Shown here: one piece after another, positions 5,137 to 8,833 of the stretch
Position numbering within the stretch: the stretch's first letter is position 1
How the letters are laid out: the number at the start of each line of letters is the position of its first letter
NCBI GenBank assembly: GCA_900769955.1
Contig: CAAGIP010000192.1
Location: forward strand, 1 to 8,833
Direction: 5' to 3'
Source of the DNA: Spirochaetia bacterium
GTDB lineage: Bacteria; Spirochaetota; Spirochaetia; Sphaerochaetales; Sphaerochaetaceae
Length of the DNA stretch: 8,833 nt
Program-made: the position numbers and the translations under genes
Notes under the pieces: model-generated
Database searches by the model: none
Seen by the model: only the letters and a program-made list of their open reading frames with translations
What the model was told of the DNA's origin: nothing

Positions 5137-6044
5137 TTTGCAAGACCTGCGAGGTTCTTCAGCTCGTCAACACTTGCTGCTTTCTTTGAATAAAGTGAAA
5201 GCGGAGCGATGAGTGTATCGCCGATTGCCTCGATCTTATAACCGTTGGCTGTGACTTCCTTGTTGAGGTAAGCCTTGTGCTGGAATGCATTGAGGTTGAT
5301 ATCCCCGTTGTTCAGTGCTTCGTTGGGGAGATTGTATGCATCGAACTCAACGCGCTCGATGTAGATCCTGTCGCCTCTCTCATCGAGGACCTTCTGAACT
5401 GCAGTCCAGTACTCGTTTGCAGCACCGCAGACACCGACTTTCACGACTCTCTTACCGGCAGCTGAGGAAACATAGCTGTCAACCTCTTCAATGACGTTGG
5501 GATACTGAGTGGTGGTGCTGTCATACTTGAATGCGGGGAAGTAAGCTTCCTTATACTTTGCAAGGAGGTACTCTGCGACCAGTTCTGTCTGGTAAGCTGA
5601 AACGATCTTTGCGTAGTCGGGATCATTCTTCTCTGCAGTGCGGGCAACGATGATGTTCACGAACGGGTTGTTTCCGCCTTCATCCTGAGTCTCGATGAGG
5701 ATGGCGTCTTTTGAGGGAACGAGTCCGGCGGAGGTTGCGTAGGTACCGTTGATGGTTGATGCGCCGAAGTCATCGAGTGTGGAGAAGAGGGTGTTTGCCG
5801 TTGTGGGCACGATTTCAATGTTGTAGATGTATTCAGTGACATCCTTGATCTCAGGTGAATAGCCTACTGCAGGATCGACATTGATGAGACCTGCGGTTTC
5901 AAGGAGCTTGATTGCCCTTGCCTGGTTGGTGGCGTCGTCGGGAACACCGATCTTGACGGAAGCTGACTTTTCACTTGCACCGGATGCGAAAACTGATGTG
6001 AGGGCAAGAGCCGCGATTAATAATGTAACAATGAGCTTTTTCAT
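5133..6044 (-). CDS. metQ: MetQ/NlpA-family methionine-binding protein, apparently circularly permuted
   Basis: This is the periplasmic receptor delivering methionine to MetNI. The 303-residue protein starts with a signal peptide (MKKLIVTLLIAALALTSVFA) cleaved probably after Ala20; there is no lipobox Cys, unlike typical MetQ lipoproteins. The order of the mature parts is inverted. Residues about 30-172 (KIGVPDDATNQARAIKLLE, NGTYATSAGL, NPFVNIIVAR, AYQTELVAEYL) correspond to the second half of normal MetQ. After a linker (about 173-198) come residues 199-303 (RVVKVGVCGAANEYW, VEFDAYNLPNEAL, NAFQHKAYL, LSLYSKKAASVDEL), which correspond to the normal first half. The end would run naturally into KIGVPDDATN. 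ATG 6044 has AAAGGA upstream and begins the signal peptide; the frame upstream is not signal-like. Co-transcribed with the two downstream hydrolases. Confidence 0.9.
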   Translation of the reverse strand: MKKLIVTLLIAALALTSVFASGASEKSASVKIGVPDDATNQARAIKLLETAGLINVDPAVGYSPEIKDVTEYIYNIEIVPTTANTLFSTLDDFGASTINGTYATSAGLVPSKDAILIETQDEGGNNPFVNIIVARTAEKNDPDYAKIVSAYQTELVAEYLLAKYKEAYFPAFKYDSTTTQYPNVIEEVDSYVSSAAGKRVVKVGVCGAANEYWTAVQKVLDERGDRIYIERVEFDAYNLPNEALNNGDINLNAFQHKAYLNKEVTANGYKIEAIGDTLIAPLSLYSKKAASVDELKNLAGLAK

Positions 6045-6072
6045 TTTATTTTCCTTTATAAGTATATGATAA

Positions 6073-6099
6073 GTGCATAAATATGCACTAAATATGCAC
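6073..6099. repeat. ATGCAC repeat cluster overlapping the metQ promoter (candidate operator)
   Basis: GTGCATA-AA-TATGCAC (6073-6088) is a perfect 7-bp inverted repeat, and the 11-bp unit TAAATATGCAC is repeated exactly in tandem (6078-6088 and 6089-6099). Three copies of the half-site therefore lie across the -10 box and start site of the predicted metQ promoter. In RNA the same bases can form AGUGCAU/AUGCACU, so an RNA role is also possible. Confidence 0.55.
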
Positions 6100-6119
6100 G
6101 AGATAATACTATCGTCCAA
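6091..6119 (-). promoter_or_regulatory. Candidate metQ-proximal promoter
   Basis: On the minus strand TTGGAC (6119-6114) and CATATT (6096-6091) are exactly 17 nt apart. The start site would lie near 6084, about 40 nt before the metQ ATG. The -10 box lies within an ATGCAC repeat, so a protein bound there would block it. If this is the only promoter, the Met-rich ORF at 6173-6244 is not in the metQ mRNA. Confidence 0.4.
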
Positions 6120-6172
6120 TAACAGCAATAAAGAGATTGATAAAGATTAAATTGATTTAATTAAATAAGATA

Positions 6173-6244
6173 CTATGCCCGGCAGGGCATGCACATGGAG
6201 AGCTGGCACATGTATGACATCATTGAAATATTCATTCCTTTCAT
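6173..6244 (-). CDS. Met/Cys-rich 23-codon ORF upstream of metQ (candidate leader peptide)
   Basis: An ATG at 6244 has AGGAGG (6255-6250) 5 nt upstream, the strongest ribosome binding site in this intergenic gap. The product, MKGMNISMMSYMCQLSMCMP followed by CRA, has seven Met and three Cys in 23 residues. It resembles the leader ORF upstream of metN (both start MK and contain YMC followed by a Met-rich SM..MP stretch). Placement between metI and metQ suggests a sensor ORF for methionine (or cysteine) supply controlling metQ. GGAGGGCU at the ribosome binding site can pair with AGCUCUCC inside the ORF (6247-6254 with 6197-6204, one G-U). The gene lies in an otherwise non-coding 269-nt gap. Function is inferred; no clear terminator with a U-run follows it. 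Confidence 0.6.
   Translation of the reverse strand: MKGMNISMMSYMCQLSMCMPCRA
6175..6190 (-). other. Hairpin at the end of the Met-rich ORF upstream of metQ
   Basis: ATGCCC-TGCC-GGGCAT is a 6-bp perfect stem with a 4-nt loop covering the last sense codons and the first base of the stop codon. The sequence after it (AGTATCTTATTTAATT) is U-rich but has no run of Us, so it is at most a weak terminator or pause site. Confidence 0.4.
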
Positions 6245-6313
6245 ATAGCCCTCCTGTATTAGATAGCAATACCCTACCACTTTTTTGCATAATTATTCAA
6301 CTACCTTTCAGCT

Positions 6314-7033
6314 TCAGATTTTATCTTTTGTGTAATTTTTCTGAATGAAAGTCCTGTTTGTCGTCTTCTTTGCGACAAATGATCCGATTGCCTGAATGAT
6401 GCACACCGCGACAAGCAGCACGACCACACAGACGTTGACGATATCGGGATGTCCCTGGCCCTGTCCGTAGTTGATCGCGAACGAACCGATACCGCCGGCT
6501 CCTACCGCACCTGCCATCGTGGTGAGTCCCACAAGGCTTATTGCCGTGATCGTCGTGACTCTTGCAAGCTCGGGAACCGCCTCATGAAGATAGACGCGGA
6601 AGATGAGTCCAAGCGGACGGGAACCCATGGAACGGGCAGCCTCGATCTTTCCCGGAGAGACGTTGGCAAGCGTGGTCTCAACCTGTCTCGAGAAGAATGG
6701 CGCACAGCCGAACACCAGAGGGATGACGGCACCCCTTACCCCGATTGCCGTACCGACCATGAGACGGGTGAACGGAATGAGGAAAATAAGGAGGATTACG
6801 AACGGAATCGCCCTGAAGATGTTGATGAATGCATCTATTACCCTGAAGACGACAAGGTTCTGCTTAATGCCACCCTTCCTGGTTATGGTCAGGATGACAC
6901 CGAAGAATATTCCGAGGAAGAATGAGATCAGTCCGGGAATGAGAAAGAGCTGCCAGGTATCGATGAGGCTCTGTATGAATCTTGCCCTGTATGCCCAGAT
7001 ATTGGGCGCCACTGTCTTAATGAAATCTTCCAT
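6314..7033 (-). CDS. metI: Methionine ABC transporter permease MetI
   Basis: This is the inner-membrane channel of the MetNIQ importer. The 239-residue protein has about five hydrophobic segments (near residues 27-50, 64-88, 98-115, 160-185 and 198-220) and the binding-protein-dependent permease EAA loop EAARSMGSRPLGLIFRVYL (131-149), which docks on the ATPase. SLVGLTTMAGAVGAGGIG (167-184) is typical of MetI. It is about 20 residues longer than E. coli MetI (217 aa), mostly at the N-terminus and in a basic tail. ATG 7033 overlaps the metN stop as TGATG and has GGAGG 7 nt upstream; a GTG at 7036 is closer than ideal. It is coupled to metN, while metQ begins 269 nt later. No terminator is visible between metI and the Met-rich ORF. 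Confidence 0.95.
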   Translation of the reverse strand: MEDFIKTVAPNIWAYRARFIQSLIDTWQLFLIPGLISFFLGIFFGVILTITRKGGIKQNLVVFRVIDAFINIFRAIPFVILLIFLIPFTRLMVGTAIGVRGAVIPLVFGCAPFFSRQVETTLANVSPGKIEAARSMGSRPLGLIFRVYLHEAVPELARVTTITAISLVGLTTMAGAVGAGGIGSFAINYGQGQGHPDIVNVCVVVLLVAVCIIQAIGSFVAKKTTNRTFIQKNYTKDKI

Positions 7034-8103
7034 CACACTGCCTCCACTCTTACTTTAGTGGCACTGAGATACGTCAGTGCGGCGTCTATTGCCTTATCTT
7101 CCCCGATAAGCTTCACTATCATGGCCCCGATCGTCTCCTCCCCGATCGCCTCAACGTTGGCAAGGATGATGTTGAAATCTACGCCGAACTTTCTTGAAAC
7201 TTCAGAAATGACCGGAGAGTTGACCTTCTTGTCAAAGACAAGGCGGTAGAGCCTGCTCTCCCCGCTTCCTGATTTGACAAGCGGTGAATCCTTTTTCACA
7301 AGCTCATCGACCTTGGAAAGCGATGAGGTTGAGTTGACGAATTTCCTCGTTATCGGCTGCTTCGGGTTGGAGAAGATGTCATATACCCTTCCTTCCTCGA
7401 CGACACGGCCCTTTTCCATGACCGCAACCCTGTCGCAGATCGTCTTCACGACACCCATCTCATGAGTGATGACGACGATGGTGACGCCAAGCTTCCTGTT
7501 AAGGTCCCTCAGCAGGTTGAGGATCGACTCGGTTGCATCGGGATCGAGAGCACTCGTGGCCTCATCGGAGAGCAGGATCTTCGGGTCATTGGCAAGCGCC
7601 CTTGCGATTGCAACTCTCTGCTTCTGACCGCCTGAGAGCTCGCAGGGGTATGAGTTCACCTTTGATTCCAGGCCCACAAGCTCAAGCAGCTCGAACACCT
7701 TGTCATGGATCTCAGCCTTTGTTTTTCCGGTGTGGCGCAGCGGATATGCCACATTGTCAAAGACGTTTGACCTGTCAAGCAGGTTGAAGTGCTGGAAGAT
7801 CATGCCTATGCTTCCCCTGATCTTCGAAAGCTGCTTCTCTGTCAGCCTGGTTCTTTCCCCGTCCTCGGAGAGAAAAAGCTTATCACCTTCAACCTCAATG
7901 CGCCTGCCGTCGATTGTCACGGCTCCGATGTCAGGCGTTTCCAGGAAGTTGATGCACCTTACCAGTGTGGACTTACCCGCACCGGAATACCCGATGACGC
8001 CGTACGTCTCACCCTCATTGATCTTCAGGTTAACGTCCTTAAGGGCCTCAACATTTCCGGCCTTGGTCCTGAATATCTTCGTCACATTCTCGATCTCTAT
8101 CAT
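7033..8103 (-). CDS. metN: Methionine ABC transporter ATP-binding protein MetN
   Basis: This is the cytosolic ATPase of methionine import. The 356-residue protein has Walker A GYSGAGKS (38-45), a Q-loop Gln104, signature LSGGQ (156-160), Walker B ILLSDE (176-181) and H-loop His214. A C-terminal NIL domain (about 283-356) follows; in E. coli MetN this domain binds methionine and mediates trans-inhibition, so the transporter probably shuts down when internal methionine is high. A modest insertion at about 68-88 (RIEVEGDKLFLSEDGERTR) separates the first strands from the Q-loop region. ATG 8103 is chosen because GAGGA lies 5 nt upstream and the protein then begins MIEIENVTK, like the family; an in-frame GTG at 8115 would contain that site. 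The mRNA leader holds a Met-rich ORF and an attenuator. Confidence 0.97.
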   Translation of the reverse strand: MIEIENVTKIFRTKAGNVEALKDVNLKINEGETYGVIGYSGAGKSTLVRCINFLETPDIGAVTIDGRRIEVEGDKLFLSEDGERTRLTEKQLSKIRGSIGMIFQHFNLLDRSNVFDNVAYPLRHTGKTKAEIHDKVFELLELVGLESKVNSYPCELSGGQKQRVAIARALANDPKILLSDEATSALDPDATESILNLLRDLNRKLGVTIVVITHEMGVVKTICDRVAVMEKGRVVEEGRVYDIFSNPKQPITRKFVNSTSSLSKVDELVKKDSPLVKSGSGESRLYRLVFDKKVNSPVISEVSRKFGVDFNIILANVEAIGEETIGAMIVKLIGEDKAIDAALTYLSATKVRVEAV

Positions 8104-8118
8104 CCATTTCCTCACGAA

Positions 8119-8150
8119 TAAAAAAAGGAGAGCTCATTTTGGGCTCTCCT
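8119..8150 (-). terminator. Intrinsic terminator in the metN leader (attenuator)
   Basis: On the minus strand AGGAGAGC (8150-8143) pairs with GCUCUCCU (8133-8126), with a 9-nt loop, and is followed directly by a run of six Us (8125-8120). It ends only about 16 nt before the metN ATG and downstream of the leader ORF stop. A full terminator between a promoter and its own gene implies conditional readthrough. Confidence 0.88.
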
Positions 8151-8195
8151 CTGTATCTGAAATCACGGTTTTTTCATTACATGCAGGAAGAACCC
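8141..8195 (-). promoter_or_regulatory. Antiterminator pairing in the metN leader
   Basis: GGGUUCUUCCUG (8195-8184, near the end of the leader ORF) can pair with CAGAGGAGAGCCC (8153-8141), giving 12 base pairs with two G-U pairs and one bulged A. The second segment contains the whole 5' arm of the terminator, so the two structures exclude each other. A further hairpin, CCCC-UGAU-GAAA-AUCG-AGGG (8212-8193, GNRA loop), can hide the start of the first segment. Confidence 0.72.
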
Positions 8196-8257
8196 TCGAT
8201 TTTCATCAGGGGCATCATCATGGACATGCACATGTAAAATCCGCAAGCAGTTTTCAT
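8177..8257 (-). CDS. Met-rich 26-codon leader peptide of the metNI operon
   Basis: The ORF reads MKTACGFYMCMSMMMPLM and then KIEGSSCM before TAA: eight Met (three consecutive at codons 13-15) and three Cys. It lies between a TTGACA promoter and the metN attenuator terminator, and its last codons overlap the antiterminator strand. This is the layout of ribosome-mediated attenuation peptides (as in trp, his, leu), here with methionine as regulatory residue. With ample Met-tRNA the ribosome would reach the stop codon, cover 8184-8195 and let the terminator form; stalling at codons 9-15 would leave that segment free to antiterminate. No Shine-Dalgarno precedes ATG 8257; the predicted start site is at or very near this ATG, suggesting leaderless translation. 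ATG at codon 9, behind GCGGA, is an alternative start that still keeps the Met run. Confidence 0.8.
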   Translation of the reverse strand: MKTACGFYMCMSMMMPLMKIEGSSCM

Positions 8258-8265
8258 ACAGAAAG

Positions 8266-8295
8266 AGAATGAACCAACAAGGGGAGTGTTGTCAA
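8266..8295 (-). promoter_or_regulatory. Promoter of the metN leader
   Basis: A perfect -35 TTGACA (8295-8290) is followed after 18 nt by CATTCT (8271-8266), or after 17 nt by TCATTC; the -10 is weak. Eight nucleotides separate CATTCT from the leader ATG. It is back to back with the acetyltransferase promoter. Confidence 0.55.
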
Positions 8296-8326
8296 GCGCC
8301 GGAACTGTTATTTTTCAGTATCAGTA

Positions 8327-8335
8327 TGTTATAAT
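8327..8335 (+). promoter_or_regulatory. Extended -10 promoter of the acetyltransferase gene (leaderless)
   Basis: TGTTATAAT matches the extended -10 consensus TGnTATAAT exactly. No convincing -35 is seen, as expected for extended -10 promoters. Six nucleotides (AGAACC) separate it from the ATG at 8342, so the start site should coincide with the start codon, and there is no Shine-Dalgarno. Confidence 0.75.
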
Positions 8336-8341
8336 AGAACC

Positions 8342-8833
8342 ATGATTGAGCTGGTCAGAGCTAAGATGTCACTAGTTCCCGAAGTCCTAGATTACTACAT
8401 CCGAAACCGGGAATTCCTTGCTCCCTTCGAAAGCGAAAGGGATGAATCGTTTTATACTGTGCAGTCGATTGAGAAGCTTATCCGGAATGCAATGAGGAAT
8501 TACCGGAACAAAACCGGAGTAAGGTTTTACATCCGGATTCCCGAAAGTGAGACTGTTATCGGAACGATAGCACTCAACAGCATAGTATGGGGTGCCTTCC
8601 GTTCATGCTTTCTCGGCTACGGCCTTGATAAGGACCATATCGGGAATGGGTATATGACTGAAGCGGTGAATATGGTAACGGAATATGCCTTTTCCGAGCT
8701 TGGTCTTCACAGGATCGAAGCCAACGTCATGCCGCGCAACACCGCATCCCTCAGGGTTCTTGAGAAATGCGGCTTCGAGCCTGAAGGCCTTGCAAGGAAG
8801 TATCTTCTCATCAACGGTGTCTGGGAAGACCAT
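8342..8833 (+). CDS. GNAT acetyltransferase, RimJ/RimL type (partial, C-terminus off the right edge)
   Basis: The frame is open from ATG 8342 to the window end, 164 codons, with no stop. It begins MIELVRAKMSLVPEVLDYYI and contains the GNAT fold markers VIGTIALNSI (beta4 region), LGYGLDKDHIGNGYMTEAV (motif A, acetyl-CoA phosphate-binding loop around HIGNGY), LHRIEANVMPRNTASLRVLEKCGF (motif B, named here as positions about 122-145) and then EGLARKYLLINGVWEDH, the pattern of RimJ-like ribosomal-protein N-acetyltransferases. Such enzymes transfer acetyl from acetyl-CoA to N-terminal amino groups of proteins, though many homologues have other or unknown substrates. Only about 10-20 residues should be missing. 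The gene is divergent from the metN leader and seems to be expressed as a leaderless mRNA. Confidence 0.9.
   Translation, partial: MIELVRAKMSLVPEVLDYYIRNREFLAPFESERDESFYTVQSIEKLIRNAMRNYRNKTGVRFYIRIPESETVIGTIALNSIVWGAFRSCFLGYGLDKDHIGNGYMTEAVNMVTEYAFSELGLHRIEANVMPRNTASLRVLEKCGFEPEGLARKYLLINGVWEDH

Noticed and set aside
5133..6044. metQ as a truncated or frameshifted pseudogene
   Set aside because: Both halves of the family are present in one uninterrupted frame with a signal peptide and a coupled stop codon; only the order differs.
6175..6190. Hairpin at the end of the second Met-rich ORF as a true intrinsic terminator
   Set aside because: The stem is only 6 bp and is followed by mixed A/U sequence without a U-run, so I list it only as a hairpin.
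8104..8115. GTG at 8115 as metN start
   Set aside because: The Shine-Dalgarno GAGGA would lie inside the coding sequence, while ATG 8103 is correctly spaced from it.
7700..8272. Plus-strand open frames opposite metN and its leader (also 6449-7058)
   Set aside because: They mirror metN and metI codon structure, show no family motifs and would run through the metN promoter and attenuator.
8104..8300. SAM riboswitch or T-box in the metN leader
   Set aside because: The leader is only about 150 nt, most of it coding for the Met-rich peptide, and I see neither a T-box sequence (UGGNACC-like) nor the conserved SAM-I core.

Overview
The window reads as chromosomal DNA of a diderm bacterium, most likely a spirochaete of the Treponema/Sphaerochaeta type. 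The main clue is the MetQ signal peptide, which ends in the FASGASEK style common in spirochaete binding proteins; a sigma-54 psp promoter and moderate G+C fit but are not specific. The taxonomic call is an inference. Gene density is high and no mobile element, tRNA, rRNA or CRISPR array is visible.

Layout. (1) 1-356 (-): 5' part of rsmI, running off the left edge. (2) 404-1459 (+): a phage-shock unit, pspA plus a small PspC-domain protein, driven by a full-consensus sigma-54 promoter with two helically phased upstream palindromes and closed by a strong terminator. (3) 1459-2040 (-): an XRE regulator fused to a desulfoferrodoxin-like domain. (4) 2148-3226 (+): a Fur-family regulator abutting a QueD/PTPS-like protein that lacks the catalytic cysteine and carries a C-terminal zinc ribbon. 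(5) 3220-8295 (-): a methionine-uptake locus made of metN, metI, metQ, an M20 amidohydrolase and an Ntn-type linear-amide hydrolase. (6) 8342-8833 (+): a RimJ-type GNAT acetyltransferase cut by the right edge.

The methionine locus is the most interesting part. Upstream of metNI is an unlisted 26-codon ORF with eight Met codons, followed by an intrinsic terminator and a competing 12-bp antiterminator pairing. This has the architecture of ribosome-mediated attenuation responding to Met-tRNA. A second, 23-codon Met/Cys-rich ORF with a strong Shine-Dalgarno sequence lies between metI and metQ. MetQ itself appears circularly permuted: the half that is C-terminal in normal MetQ comes first, directly after the signal peptide, and the normally N-terminal half follows. 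MetN keeps the NIL domain known to mediate methionine trans-inhibition in E. coli MetN, so uptake may be controlled at both transcription and transport. The two amide hydrolases behind metQ suggest that N-acylated methionine or related amides are taken up and hydrolysed.

Several genes (rsmI, the XRE gene, the GNAT gene and probably the metN leader ORF) have a promoter -10 element 6-8 nt before the ATG and no Shine-Dalgarno sequence, suggesting leaderless transcripts.
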